Assembly: GCF_021401125.1 (NCBI RefSeq)
Contig: NZ_JACBFQ010000003.1
Span: 1 to 64,000, forward strand
DNA length: 64,000 bases
Direction of reading: 5' to 3'
DNA from: Xanthobacter sp. NM-59
Lineage (GTDB): Bacteria > Pseudomonadota > Alphaproteobacteria > Rhizobiales > Xanthobacteraceae
A program made the position numbers and the translations under genes. Of this stretch, positions 7,090 through 16,266 are shown piece by piece (the stretch's first letter is position 1; each line of letters starts with the position of its first letter). The notes below the pieces were generated by a model. It did not search any database. It saw only the letters and a program-made list of their open reading frames with translations, and was not told the origin of the DNA.

Positions 7090-8907
7090 TCAGCCTTCCA
7101 GTTCTTCCTTGAGGATCTCCAGCCGCAGCCATTCCTCTTCCGCCGCATCCAGCTCGGCCTGGGCCTTGGCGAGGGCGGCGGAGGTTTTCTCGAAGGTGGC
7201 CGGGTCGCGGGCGTAAAGACTGGGATCGGCCATGGTCGTGGCGAGCTTGGCGATCTGCGCGCGCAGCTTGTCCATGGTGTCAGGCAGCGTCTTCAAGGCG
7301 TGCTGCTCGTGGAAGGAGAGGCGCTTTTTCGCTTTTTCCTTCGGGGCCGCCTCCTTTGCCGCCTCCTTCGGCGCGCTCGCGGCGGTGCCGGCGGGTGCCT
7401 TCGCCTTGGCCTCCACGCCCCGCCCGCGCTGGGTGAGCATGTCCGAATAGCCGCCCGCATATTCGCGGAACAGGCCGTGGCCCTCGGCCATGATGACGCT
7501 GGTCACCGTGCGGTCCAGAAAGTCACGATCATGGCTCACCAGGATCACGGTGCCGGGATAGTCGGCCACCATTTCCTGAAGCAGATCGAGGGTTTCCAGG
7601 TCGAGGTCGTTGGTGGGCTCGTCCAGCACCAGCAGGTTGGAGGGCAAGGCCAGGGCCCGCGCCAGCATCAGCCGACCCCGCTCGCCGCCCGAAAGCACGG
7701 AAAGCGGCGTATTGGCCTGCTCGGGCGTGAAGAGGAAGTCCTTCAGATAGCCCATGACGTGCTTGGGCGTACCGCCCACCATCACCGTGTCGGAGCCGCC
7801 GCCGGTGAGGGCGTCGCGCAGGGTCGTGGTGGGGGCGAGCGCCGAACGCTTCTGGTCGAGGGAGGCGATTTCCAGGTTGGTGCCCAGCTTCACCGTGCCC
7901 GAATCAGGCGCGATCTCGCCTGTCAGCAGCTTGATGAGCGTGGTCTTGCCCGCCCCGTTCGGCCCGACGATGCCGATGCGGTCGCCGCGCTGGATGCGGG
8001 TGGAAAACTCCTTCACCACCTCCTGCTCGCCATAGGCCTTGGAGATGGCCTTGGCCTCGATGACCAGCTTGCCGGAGGTCTCGCCCTCGCTGACCTGGAG
8101 CTTCACATTACCCTGGGCGCGGCGTTCCTCACGCCGCTCCTTGCGCATGGAATGCAGGAGGCCCAGGCGCCGCACGTTCCGCTTGCGCCGCGCGGTGACG
8201 CCGTAGCGCAGCCAGTCCAGCTCCGCGACAATCTTGCGGTCGAGCTTGTGGCGCTCCGTCTCTTCCTGCTCCAGCACGCCGTCGCGCCAAGCCTCGAAGC
8301 CGGAAAAGCCCTGCTCCAGCCGCCGTGTCTCGCCGCGATCGAGCCAGACCGTGACGCGGGACAGGTTTTCCAGGAAGCGCCGGTCATGGCTGATGAGCAC
8401 GATGGCGGATTTCAGCGACCTAAGCTCGGTTTCCAGCCACTCGATGGCGGGCAGATCGAGATGGTTGGTGGGCTCGTCCAGCAGCAGCACGTCCGGCTCG
8501 GGGGCGATGACGCGCGCGAGCGCCGCCCGCCGCGCCTCCCCGCCAGAGAGATGGGCGGGGTCCTCCTGGCCGGTCAAACCCAGCTGTTCCAGGAGATATT
8601 GGGCACGGTAGGCGTCGTCGCCGGGGCCGAGGCCGGCCTCGACATAGGCAAGCGTGGTCGCATAGCCGGTGAAGTCCGGCTCCTGCGGCAGATAGCGCAC
8701 GGTTGCGCCGGGCTGGAAGAAGCGCGTCCCGTCATCGGGCGCGATCAATCCCGCCGCCACCTTGAGCAGCGTCGACTTGCCCGAGCCGTTGCGGCCGACC
8801 AAGCAGACTCGATCACCGGCGGAGACGGACAAGTCCGCCCCGTCGAGGAGAGGGGTGGCGCCGAAGCGCAGATGGATGTCTTGGAGCAGGATCAGCGGTG
8901 GGGCCAT
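7090..8907 (-). CDS. ABC-F family ATPase (Uup/EttA type)
   Basis: A 605-residue cytoplasmic protein with two ATPase domains and no membrane segments. Domain 1: LVGRNGSGKSTLLK near residue 35, LSGGEARRAALAR, LLLDEPTNHLDL. Domain 2: IVGPNGAGKTTLIK near 320, LSGGERGRLMLAR, LVLDEPTNDLDL. Between them lies the ABC-F linker (RRKRNVRRLGLL...RKERREERRAQG). The C-terminal Lys/Ala-rich and coiled-coil tail (ALAKAQAELDAAEEEWLRLE) is typical of Uup. ABC-F proteins act on ribosomes or, for Uup, on DNA integrity. I chose the ATG at 8907 because the family begins just before the first ATPase domain; the upstream frame to 9021 is arginine-rich noise. Confidence 0.92.
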   Translation of the reverse strand: MAPPLILLQDIHLRFGATPLLDGADLSVSAGDRVCLVGRNGSGKSTLLKVAAGLIAPDDGTRFFQPGATVRYLPQEPDFTGYATTLAYVEAGLGPGDDAYRAQYLLEQLGLTGQEDPAHLSGGEARRAALARVIAPEPDVLLLDEPTNHLDLPAIEWLETELRSLKSAIVLISHDRRFLENLSRVTVWLDRGETRRLEQGFSGFEAWRDGVLEQEETERHKLDRKIVAELDWLRYGVTARRKRNVRRLGLLHSMRKERREERRAQGNVKLQVSEGETSGKLVIEAKAISKAYGEQEVVKEFSTRIQRGDRIGIVGPNGAGKTTLIKLLTGEIAPDSGTVKLGTNLEIASLDQKRSALAPTTTLRDALTGGGSDTVMVGGTPKHVMGYLKDFLFTPEQANTPLSVLSGGERGRLMLARALALPSNLLVLDEPTNDLDLETLDLLQEMVADYPGTVILVSHDRDFLDRTVTSVIMAEGHGLFREYAGGYSDMLTQRGRGVEAKAKAPAGTAASAPKEAAKEAAPKEKAKKRLSFHEQHALKTLPDTMDKLRAQIAKLATTMADPSLYARDPATFEKTSAALAKAQAELDAAEEEWLRLEILKEELEG

Positions 8908-9121
8908 GACGCCCGATTTAAGCCACCGGCGGCGGAACGCAAAGGGGATGCGCTCCGCCTGCGCCCGAGAGGGCCCGGTGCCGTCCGAGCGACGCCGCTT
9001 CCGGCACCGCGCACACGACATCGCCCGGGGCCCGCCCGCAGGCGCGTGCCTTCGGCCTTAACCGCGGTCCATCCGCCGCCGCAGAGCAAGGCCCCACGTC
9101 GGTGACATCACCGGTTGATCA

Positions 9122-9301
9122 TCAATGGATTGTGGACGATTCGCCGAGGCGATTCATTTCGTCCTTGAGGACAAGCTTTCTGCGCTTGAGTTCCGCAACC
9201 CGGACCGAGTCCTTGGCGGGGGAGGCAAGCTCGCGGGCGATCTCCTGATCGAGAGCCGCGTGGCGACGCTTCAACTCCTGAAGGTGCGACTGGATGGACA
9301 T
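9122..9301 (-). CDS. DUF465 (YdcH) family small protein
   Basis: A 59-codon gene that a 60-residue cut-off misses. It begins MSIQSHLQELKRRHAALDQE and has the family core VAELKRRKLVLKDEMNRL, a predicted two-helix coiled coil. AGGGAG lies 8 nt before the ATG at 9301. It is paired with a second DUF465 gene at 9704, read the opposite way. The biochemical role of the family is not established. Confidence 0.85.
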   Translation of the reverse strand: MSIQSHLQELKRRHAALDQEIARELASPAKDSVRVAELKRRKLVLKDEMNRLGESSTIH

Positions 9302-9703
9302 ACTGAGCCACTCCCTGTCTGCATCACGCTTTTGAGTGTGTCATGGAGCTGACGTGAAGTCGACCACCTTTCTTGCTCTTTGCGTCGGAAGATGTCTTGC
9401 AGTGCGAAAAGCCCATGCCATAGTCGTTTGGCGCGCTCGCGGCGCGCGGCGGGCACCGGGTGCGGGACCCGTTCTGTCGAAGATGTGATCGAGGGCATGG
9501 CGGCGCTCCGCCGCCATGTGGGGAACGTCCTTTCGGGGGCGCAGCGGGGGAAGCCCCGGCCGGCGCGGCGGGCAATCGTCGCCAATGGGCACCGACCCGT
9601 CCTTTGGGGGATGCGGATCGGCCGCCCTGCCTGACGGCATCACCCTTTCGGGGGTGTCGCCCGCGGGTGACCGGGCCGGGCGCGGGTTGCGACGGATGGG
9701 TGC
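9302..9703. other. Intergenic region between divergent DUF465 genes
   Basis: About 400 bp with no gene. A perfect 10-bp hairpin CATGGCGGCG-CTC-CGCCGCCATG sits at 9496-9518. Promoters for both flanking genes should lie here, but I see no clear -35/-10 pairs. Confidence 0.45.
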
Positions 9704-9910
9704 ATGACCATTGACGAGGAACGGGATCTGAAGATCCTTCTGGAGCGTCTGAGGCAGGAGCATCGGGATCTCGATGTCGCCATAGAAGCCCTGACCGTGG
9801 TTTCGGGCTCCGACGTGCTCCAGGTGCAGCGGCTGAAGAAGCGCAAGCTCCAGCTCAAGGACCGCATCACCCATATCGAGGATCAGCTCTTCCCCGACAT
9901 CATCGCCTGA
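9704..9910 (+). CDS. DUF465 (YdcH) family small protein
   Basis: A 68-residue protein, MTIDEERDLKILLERLRQEH, with the YdcH core QVQRLKKRKLQLKDRITHIE. Short, helical and coiled-coil-like, probably an oligomeric cytoplasmic protein. It resembles the gene at 9122 in its second half (RxKKRKLxLKD), so the two are probably ancient paralogues. Function unknown. A GC-rich hairpin follows the stop. Confidence 0.85.
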   Translation: MTIDEERDLKILLERLRQEHRDLDVAIEALTVVSGSDVLQVQRLKKRKLQLKDRITHIEDQLFPDIIA

Positions 9911-9919
9911 GGCGAAGGC

Positions 9920-9943
9920 CGGACGCCGCCAGGGCGGCGTCCG
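9920..9943. terminator. GC-rich hairpin between convergent genes
   Basis: Inverted repeat CGGACGCCGCC / GGCGGCGTCCG just after the DUF465 stop and before the peroxiredoxin stop. There is no T run on the plus strand, so termination is likely but not certain; it could serve both directions. Confidence 0.45.
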
Positions 9944-9976
9944 CTCGCGCGCAGACGCGGGCGCTCGCCCGCCGGC

Positions 9977-10462
9977 TCAGAGCTGGCCGAGCAGGGCAGT
10001 GGCGCCGGAAACGTCAGCCTTGCCGGGCGAATCCTCGACATTGAGCACCTTCACCACGCCGTCTTCCACCACCATGGAATAGCGCTGGGACCGAACGCCG
10101 AGGCCAGCGGCCGAACCATCGAAGGTGAGACCCAGGGCTTTGGAGAAGCTCGCGTCGGCATCCGCCAGGAACAGGATCTTGCCGGCGGCGCCGGAGGCAT
10201 TCTCCCAAGCCCCCATCACGAACGGATCATTCACCGCCACCACGGCGATGGTGTCGATGCCTTTGGCCTTGATGGCATCGGCATTGGCCACGAAGCCTGG
10301 GAGATGGTTGCGGTGGCAGGTGGGCGTGAAGGCGCCCGGCACCGCGAACAGCACCACCCGCTTGCCCTTGAACACCTCGTCCGTGCTCTTCTGCACCGGA
10401 CCATCGGCGGTCATCACACGGAAGGTGGCGGAGGGCAGGCTTTCGCCAACCGAGATGGACAT
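9977..10462 (-). CDS. Peroxiredoxin, Prx5/glutaredoxin-linked type
   Basis: A 161-residue thiol peroxidase. The active-site motif PGAFTPTCHRNHLPGF lies near residues 44-59, with the peroxidatic cysteine at about 50, and the arginine-containing SQRYSMVVEDGVV segment is near 125-137. Family members reduce hydrogen peroxide and organic hydroperoxides using glutathione/glutaredoxin. Cytoplasmic; no signal sequence. The frame is open upstream of 10462, but the protein family starts at MSISVGESLPSATF. Confidence 0.92.
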   Translation of the reverse strand: MSISVGESLPSATFRVMTADGPVQKSTDEVFKGKRVVLFAVPGAFTPTCHRNHLPGFVANADAIKAKGIDTIAVVAVNDPFVMGAWENASGAAGKILFLADADASFSKALGLTFDGSAAGLGVRSQRYSMVVEDGVVKVLNVEDSPGKADVSGATALLGQL

Positions 10463-10541
10463 GGCACTCTCCACGAGAAAACGGCCGGGAACGGCCGCTC
10501 GCGGACAATACGTAGTTTTCCGGAGGAGGAAAGGGCCCCGA

Positions 10542-11441
10542 TTAAGGCTGCGCCACCGCCTGGGTGGTGATGGAACGCGGCGTGTCGGACAGCGTGAAGG
10601 TGAGCCGGGCCGCGCGGGGATCCGCTCCGGCTGGCACGCCTTCCAGCGGCAGGGTGAAGCGGGCCAGGCCATCAGGCAGGGCCGTCTTTTGCGGCAGCGG
10701 CAGGGCCCAATGGGCATCGGGGCCTTCCACGAACAGGTCGGCCATGGGCGTGCCCACCCGCGCTTCCACCACCAGCTGGGGCGGCGTCGCACCCTCATCC
10801 AATCGCACGGAGAGGATGGAGGGGGCGCCCGGCGCCCCCAGTTCCGCCGGCTCGGGCACCTTGGCGCGAGCGCTGGCGATGCGCTTCGCCACCGCCGGGT
10901 CGGGCGTCGTTTCCAGCTCCAGGGCAAGGCGGGCATTGGCCGGCATGCACAGCTTCTCACACACGGCGAAGTCCATCACCATGTCGAGCCGCGCCGGCTG
11001 CGCCGGATCCTTCAGCGTCACCGTGAGCGGAAACAGCACGCTCGATTTGTAGCCGATGGAAAAGCCGTCGCTGCCATCGGAAAAGCGGCGCGGCGCCGGC
11101 CAGCCGACCTTCACATCAGCCACGTTCTGCGAGCCCTCGAAGGAGATCAGGGGCGGCACGCCGCTGTCGCCGGGATAGCGCCAATAGGTCTTGTAGTGGG
11201 GCTGCAGGCGGATTTCGATGCCCGCCTCGCGCGTCGCCCCGCTGCCGCCGGCCGAGAGCAGGCGCACCTCCGCACCAGGCAGGCTCACCGCATCGGTTTC
11301 CGCCGCCCGCGCGCTGGTCCAGAACGCCAACACGGCCGCGAGCACAGCCAGCCTCCCCGCCCACACGGCGATCTTATGGTCGGCGGACACGGCGGGATCG
11401 GAGCCGGCGTGCGCCGCGCGGCCAGATGCGATGCTTGTCAT
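10542..11441 (-). CDS. Secreted protein with DsbD N-terminal-like domain
   Basis: A 299-residue protein with an N-terminal hydrophobic segment ([20 protein letters not shown], residues about 27-46) acting as a signal peptide. The mature part resembles the periplasmic sensor domain of the disulfide reductase Dsb[17 protein letters not shown], then a CxxxC pair in [11 protein letters not shown]. The membrane domain of true DsbD is missing, so the protein probably receives or passes on electrons or binds a thiol partner. It is divergent from yqgE, with starts about 165 bp apart. The ATG at 11441 was chosen because it precedes the signal segment. Confidence 0.75.
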   Translation of the reverse strand: MTSIASGRAAHAGSDPAVSADHKIAVWAGRLAVLAAVLAFWTSARAAETDAVSLPGAEVRLLSAGGSGATREAGIEIRLQPHYKTYWRYPGDSGVPPLISFEGSQNVADVKVGWPAPRRFSDGSDGFSIGYKSSVLFPLTVTLKDPAQPARLDMVMDFAVCEKLCMPANARLALELETTPDPAVAKRIASARAKVPEPAELGAPGAPSILSVRLDEGATPPQLVVEARVGTPMADLFVEGPDAHWALPLPQKTALPDGLARFTLPLEGVPAGADPRAARLTFTLSDTPRSITTQAVAQP

Positions 11442-11605
11442 ATGCTGGCGGTAGCCTCTCGCGCCCCCGGGGCAAAGCCCCCCGCATGCACAAGGCTGTG
11501 AGCAGACGCGGCGCACCATCGCCTGCGGCCGGGGGACAAGAGCACGTGATGCCCTGTCCACATCCGCTCATTCCCAAAACACCCGATGCGCGGTACGCTT
11601 GCAGC

Positions 11606-12223
11606 ATGAACGCGACTGATACCCCGAACGCCCGGGAAGGCGGCGCGCGCTTCCTCGACGGGCAGATGCTGATCGCCATGCCCACCATGCGCGACGAGCA
11701 GTTCGCGCGCACCCTTGTCTATGTCTGCGCCCACTCCTCGGAAGGGGCCATGGGCATCGTGGTGAACCAGCCCGCGAACCACATCGATTTCGGTGAGCTG
11801 CTGGTGCAGCTGGACGTGGTGCCCGCAACCCAGCGCATCCTGCTGCCCGAAAGTGCCGGCGCCATCAAGGTGCTGAAAGGCGGGCCGGTGGAGACCGGCC
11901 GCGGCTTCGTGCTGCATTCGGCCGATTATTTCATTGAGAATTCCACGCTGCCCATCGATGACGGCATCTGCCTGACGGCGACGCTGGACATTCTGAAGGC
12001 CATTGCCGGCGGCACCGGTCCGCATAATGCGGTGCTGGCGCTGGGCTATGCCGGCTGGGCGCCCGGTCAGCTGGAAGCGGAGATCCAGGCCAATGGCTGG
12101 CTGAACTGCCCCGCCGACCCGGACCTGATCTTCAGACGCAGCCTGGAAACCCGCTACGACGCTGCCCTGAAGAAGCTGGGCATCGACCCCGGCATGCTCT
12201 CCAGCGACGCCGGCCACGCCTGA
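11606..12223 (+). CDS. YqgE/AlgH family protein
   Basis: A 205-residue cytoplasmic protein. Typical segments are [20 protein letters not shown] near the start, [21 protein letters not shown] and [17 protein letters not shown]. Length and order of motifs match the UPF0301/AlgH family found across proteobacteria, whose exact role is unsettled. The frame opens at 11426, but the family begins at the ATG at 11606. Confidence 0.9.
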   Translation: MNATDTPNAREGGARFLDGQMLIAMPTMRDEQFARTLVYVCAHSSEGAMGIVVNQPANHIDFGELLVQLDVVPATQRILLPESAGAIKVLKGGPVETGRGFVLHSADYFIENSTLPIDDGICLTATLDILKAIAGGTGPHNAVLALGYAGWAPGQLEAEIQANGWLNCPADPDLIFRRSLETRYDAALKKLGIDPGMLSSDAGHA

Positions 12224-12780
12224 GGCAGCGAGCAGCAGCGTAAGGCCGCGGCGTTCGTTCTCGCTCCGTCGAGATCCCGCCTGAGACTGGGTCCTCGGGG
12301 TCTTGGCCGTTGCGGTGCTCGCCTGTTCGGCCCGCGTCTATGGGCTCCGAAGCCGCTGATCCTGCCCCGGCAGGCGACCCGGAGGGGATTACGCGCAGCC
12401 GACGTTTTCAGCTGCGGCCCCACTGCTCTCAAATTCGGAAAGTCGCCCCGGGGCAGCAGTCTTGCGCGAACTGCCCGCACGAGAACTCCACGCGCCCGGC
12501 AGCTGGCCGCCGCGCGCATCGAGCACCGACTGGAACACCGACGGGAACACCGGCGCCCATACCGGCGGACGGCCAGTGCTGGCGGGGGCCTGTGCCGGCG
12601 GTGCGAATGGCCAGCGCTTCCGAACCAGATCAGGCTGCGAATGACGTCAGCGAAGACCGCGCCCAGGTCCACGCGCACAGCGCCTGCCGCGGCCCACCCC
12701 ATCCGGGCACGCCTTCGATGCCGCCAGCCCTTCAAGGCGTGACTGAATAGAGGAAGCGCCGCGTGGACCTGACCGGCGCG
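12224..12780. other. Intergenic region, no gene recognised
   Basis: About 560 bp between yqgE and the stop of the EAL protein. Frames on both strands are arginine-rich and unlike proteins. A short imperfect direct repeat (GGAACACCGACGGGAACACCGG) sits around 12531-12552. Confidence 0.45.
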
Positions 12781-15768
12781 TCACTCGGCAGCGGCGCGCT
12801 TCTTCTTCGTATCCGCCGGGGCGGGCTCGATGAGGGTGCGGCAGTCCTCGGCGGTCAGCGGCTCACCGAACACGACGCCCTGAGCATATTCGCAGCCATA
12901 TTGGGACATCTGGACCGCTTCGTTCTCGCGCTCCAGGCCTTCCGCGATCACGTCCATGCCCAGCTCGTGCGCCAGCTCCACCAGCGAGTTGACGATGATG
13001 GGCCGCGCCGCCCGGGCCGGGCCCTTGGCGGTGTCGCGCACGAAATGCTGGTCGATCTTGATGGTGTCGAACGGGAAGCGCTGGAGATAGGAGAGCGAGG
13101 AATAGCCGGTGCCGAAATCGTCCAGCACCAGGCCGGCGCCCAGCTCCCGCATGCGGCCCAGCAGGACCGCGGCATATTCCGGATTTTCCATCACCAGCGT
13201 CTCGGTGATTTCCAGCTTCAGCGAGCCCGGCGCCACATGGTTGCGGGTGAGGACCGACTTCAGGTCCTGCACCAGATCATGCCGCAGCAGCTGGCGCGAG
13301 GAGACGTTCACATGCACAAACAGCGGCGGGTCCACCCGCAGCATGCGCTGCCAGATGGCCAGCTGTCCCGCCGCCTTTTCCAGCACATAGAGGCCGAGAT
13401 CGAGGATGAGCCCGGTTTCCTCCGCCAGCGGCAGGAATTCAGAGGCGGAGAGCTCGCCCAGGCGCGGATGATTCCAGCGCATATAGGCCTCGAAGCCGCC
13501 AATGGCGCGGTCACCAAGCCGCACGATGGGCTGATAGCGCACGAAGATCTCGCCATTGTTCAGCGCCTCGGCCAGCTCGGCCTCCAGCACCACGCGATCG
13601 ATCTTCTGCTGGCGCATGGCGGGGCGGAACACCTCGATGCGGTCGCCGCCGATGCGCTTGCCGTAATACATGGCGAGCTCGGCATCCTTCATCACCTCAT
13701 CGCGCTTGCCCACTTCCGGGCCGGACAGCACGAGGCCGATGGAGGCGGTGACGAACATCTCCCTGTCGGCGAAGGTGATGGGCGCGCGCAAAGAGCGGCG
13801 CAGGGTGTCGGCGAAGGTGGTGATGCGCTCGGGGTCGCGCTCCGACATCAGGATCAGGCCGAACTGGTCGCCCGAGATGCGGGCCAGCGTGTCCTGGGGG
13901 CGCAGCAGGCGCATCAGGCGGCGGGAGACCGTGAGCAGGATGGAATCGGCCACCGCCATCCCCACCTGCACGTTCACCTGCTTGAAACGGTCCAGGTCGA
14001 TCACCATCACCGTCGGCTTTACCTTCGGATCCAGCCGAGCGAGGACGAGGGCCTGCTCCAGCCGGTCGAGGAACAGCTCGCGATTGGGCAGGCCGGTGAG
14101 GTTGTCGCGCACCGCGTCGTGCAGCAGGCGCTCGGCGGCGATGCGCTCGCCGGTCACGTCGAACAGGGTGCCCACGCAGCGCACCACCTCGCCATCGGCG
14201 CCCACCACGGGGCGGGCCTTCAGGTTGAAGGTGAGGTAGTGGCCATCAATGGCCTTCAGGCGGAAGTCCTGGTCGATGCGGCCGCGGCGCTGGTCGATGA
14301 TGCCGTCGAGGGTGGCGCGGAAGCGGTCGCGGTCGGCGGGGTGCAGCACCTCCAGCCAGCCGGCGGCCTCGGTTTCCAGCGAATGGCGCTTCAGGCCCAG
14401 GGCCTCCTCCGCCTCTGGCGAGGTGTAGATCCGGTCGGTGTCCACGTCCCAGTCCCACACGATGAGACCGGAGCCGGCCAGCGCCAGCGCGCGGCGCTCC
14501 AGCTCGGAGGTGGAGCCCTGGATGCCGCCGATGCCGGCGAAGGCGTGCTGCATCACGGTGAAGCCGATGAGCATCACGATCAGCACCAGGCCACCCGACA
14601 GGGCCGCCGAGGCGAGATCGTTGCTGATGACGCCGGCCACCGTGAGCCCCGCCATGAGCACCCACACCAGCAGCAGCGACCAGGTGGGGATGATGAGCAC
14701 CGCCCGGTCATAGCCGTGCTGAGACAGCCACAGCACGATGCCGAACCCGGCCACCGCCACCGCCAGCAACGACAGGCGCGCGATGCCGGCCGCCACCGGC
14801 GCGTCAAGCAGCGCCACCACCACCAGGGCGGCCAGGAAGGTGAGCCAGCCGGCGGCCACGTGCACATAGCGCACGTGCCAGCGATTGAGGTTGAGATAGG
14901 CGAACAGGAACACCAGCAAGGTGGCGGTGAGGAAGGCCTCGCCCGCCGCCCGCCAGAACTGCTCAGCCAGGGGCGACAGCCCGAACACCTTGGACCAGAA
15001 AGCGAAATCGAGGCCGATATAGCCCAGCACCGCCCACGCCAGCGCCGCTGCCGCCGGGAACATCACCGAGCCCTTCACCACGAACAGGATGGTGAGGAAC
15101 AGCGCCAGCAGGCCGGCAATGCCGATGACGATGCCATGGTAGAGGGTGAAGGCGTTCACCCTCTCCTTGTAGGCATCCGGCTCCCACAGATAGAGCTGCG
15201 GCAGGGTAGACGAGCCGAGCTCGGCCACGAAAGTGACGGTGGAGCCGGGATCGAGCGTGACGAGATAAACGTCCGCGTCAGGCGAGTTCTGCCGCTCGGG
15301 CTTGAAGCCCTGGCTGGGCGTGAGCGAGACGATGCGTCGATTGCCCAGATCCGGCCAGAACAGGCCCGAGCCCACCATGCGGTAATGGGGGGCGACGATG
15401 AGGCGGTCCACCTGCTCATCGGTATTGTTGGTGAGCGCGAAGGCGATCCACTCCGCGTGCTGGCGCCCATCGGCGCTCTGCACCTCGATCCGCCGTACCA
15501 CGCCCTCGGAATCCGGGGCGGTGGAAATCTGGATGCGTCCATTGTCCGTGGTTTCCCGCGTCACGGCGGGGGCAAGGTCCGTCACCTTGGCGTCGAGCCG
15601 CAGCGCAACGGGCTCCATCGCGCGCGCCGGCCCACTGCCGACCGAGACGAGGGCGACAGCCAGGGCGACAGTCAGGACAAAAGCGATGGTCGCGGCGATG
15701 AATGAACGCAACGTCAGGTCTCCGCACCCGCTAAGGTCGGGCGGCGATTTGTTCACTAACGACGGCAT
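12781..15768 (-). CDS. Membrane-anchored PAS-GGDEF-EAL signalling protein
   Basis: About 995 residues. After an N-terminal hydrophobic segment comes a periplasmic domain (to about residue 230) resembling the 7TMR-DISM sensor type, then about seven membrane helices, a PAS domain (WDWDVDTDRIYTSPEAEE; about 430-550), GGDEF (about 560-720) and EAL (about 735-980). The diguanylate cyclase motif reads ARISGDQF instead of GGDEF, so synthesis of c-di-GMP is doubtful. The EAL domain keeps most catalytic positions (FVHVNVS, EITE, DDFGTGYSS, KID, AEGLE), though EAL itself is EAY. Most likely a c-di-GMP phosphodiesterase tuned by the degenerate GGDEF domain. Start uncertain: ATG 15768, or TTG 15711 with GGAGA upstream. 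Confidence 0.85.
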   Translation of the reverse strand: MPSLVNKSPPDLSGCGDLTLRSFIAATIAFVLTVALAVALVSVGSGPARAMEPVALRLDAKVTDLAPAVTRETTDNGRIQISTAPDSEGVVRRIEVQSADGRQHAEWIAFALTNNTDEQVDRLIVAPHYRMVGSGLFWPDLGNRRIVSLTPSQGFKPERQNSPDADVYLVTLDPGSTVTFVAELGSSTLPQLYLWEPDAYKERVNAFTLYHGIVIGIAGLLALFLTILFVVKGSVMFPAAAALAWAVLGYIGLDFAFWSKVFGLSPLAEQFWRAAGEAFLTATLLVFLFAYLNLNRWHVRYVHVAAGWLTFLAALVVVALLDAPVAAGIARLSLLAVAVAGFGIVLWLSQHGYDRAVLIIPTWSLLLVWVLMAGLTVAGVISNDLASAALSGGLVLIVMLIGFTVMQHAFAGIGGIQGSTSELERRALALAGSGLIVWDWDVDTDRIYTSPEAEEALGLKRHSLETEAAGWLEVLHPADRDRFRATLDGIIDQRRGRIDQDFRLKAIDGHYLTFNLKARPVVGADGEVVRCVGTLFDVTGERIAAERLLHDAVRDNLTGLPNRELFLDRLEQALVLARLDPKVKPTVMVIDLDRFKQVNVQVGMAVADSILLTVSRRLMRLLRPQDTLARISGDQFGLILMSERDPERITTFADTLRRSLRAPITFADREMFVTASIGLVLSGPEVGKRDEVMKDAELAMYYGKRIGGDRIEVFRPAMRQQKIDRVVLEAELAEALNNGEIFVRYQPIVRLGDRAIGGFEAYMRWNHPRLGELSASEFLPLAEETGLILDLGLYVLEKAAGQLAIWQRMLRVDPPLFVHVNVSSRQLLRHDLVQDLKSVLTRNHVAPGSLKLEITETLVMENPEYAAVLLGRMRELGAGLVLDDFGTGYSSLSYLQRFPFDTIKIDQHFVRDTAKGPARAARPIIVNSLVELAHELGMDVIAEGLERENEAVQMSQYGCEYAQGVVFGEPLTAEDCRTLIEPAPADTKKKRAAAE

Positions 15769-16266
15769 ACGGCCGGAGCAAGGCGACCCCAACCGTACCA
15801 TTATACGGTCAAACGCGGTACCGCAGCCTCCCGCAGCCGGATCGACAGCTTGGGACCGCAGCCATTCTAAAGCATTTCGCCGTTCAATGAATCGGGAAAG
15901 TGCTTTCAACTCTCATTTGCGGCACCAGACGAGGTGCCGAACCCGCTGTAAGGAATCCCTATAGCCGCCTCGCGGCCCGGTGGGAATCCCCTCGCGCCAC
16001 GGCAGGCGCCCCCGCCCCTCACAGCTTCGCGCGTTCGATGCGCGTGGGCAGAGGGCCGGGGATCCAATTTGAGCCAGATCAAAAAGCGGCCTGCTTCTTG
16101 CTGCGATGCACCCATCCAGCCGGAATGGCGGGCGCGTGTCGGGTTTGTCGCAAACCCGACAGGGCGTCGCGCCGTGTCTGTCCGTGGACCCACCCCGCCA
16201 GCCCGCGGCTTCCTGTCCGCGGGTCGCCAGGCGGCTTGGGACGAACTTGGGACTAAGAGGTGATCG
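15769..16266. other. Intergenic region, no gene recognised
   Basis: About 500 bp between the divergent signalling protein and AAA ATPase genes. No family-like frame. It must contain both promoters; none is clear enough to mark. Confidence 0.4.

Noticed and set aside
6955..9105. A 716-codon plus-strand frame
   Set aside because: Shadow of the ABC-F gene.
12154..12735. A 193-codon minus-strand frame in the gap after yqgE
   Set aside because: Arginine-rich, overlaps the yqgE 3' end, no family and no ribosome site.
12763..15705. A 980-codon plus-strand frame
   Set aside because: Antisense shadow of the PAS-GGDEF-EAL gene, which has clear motifs on the minus strand.
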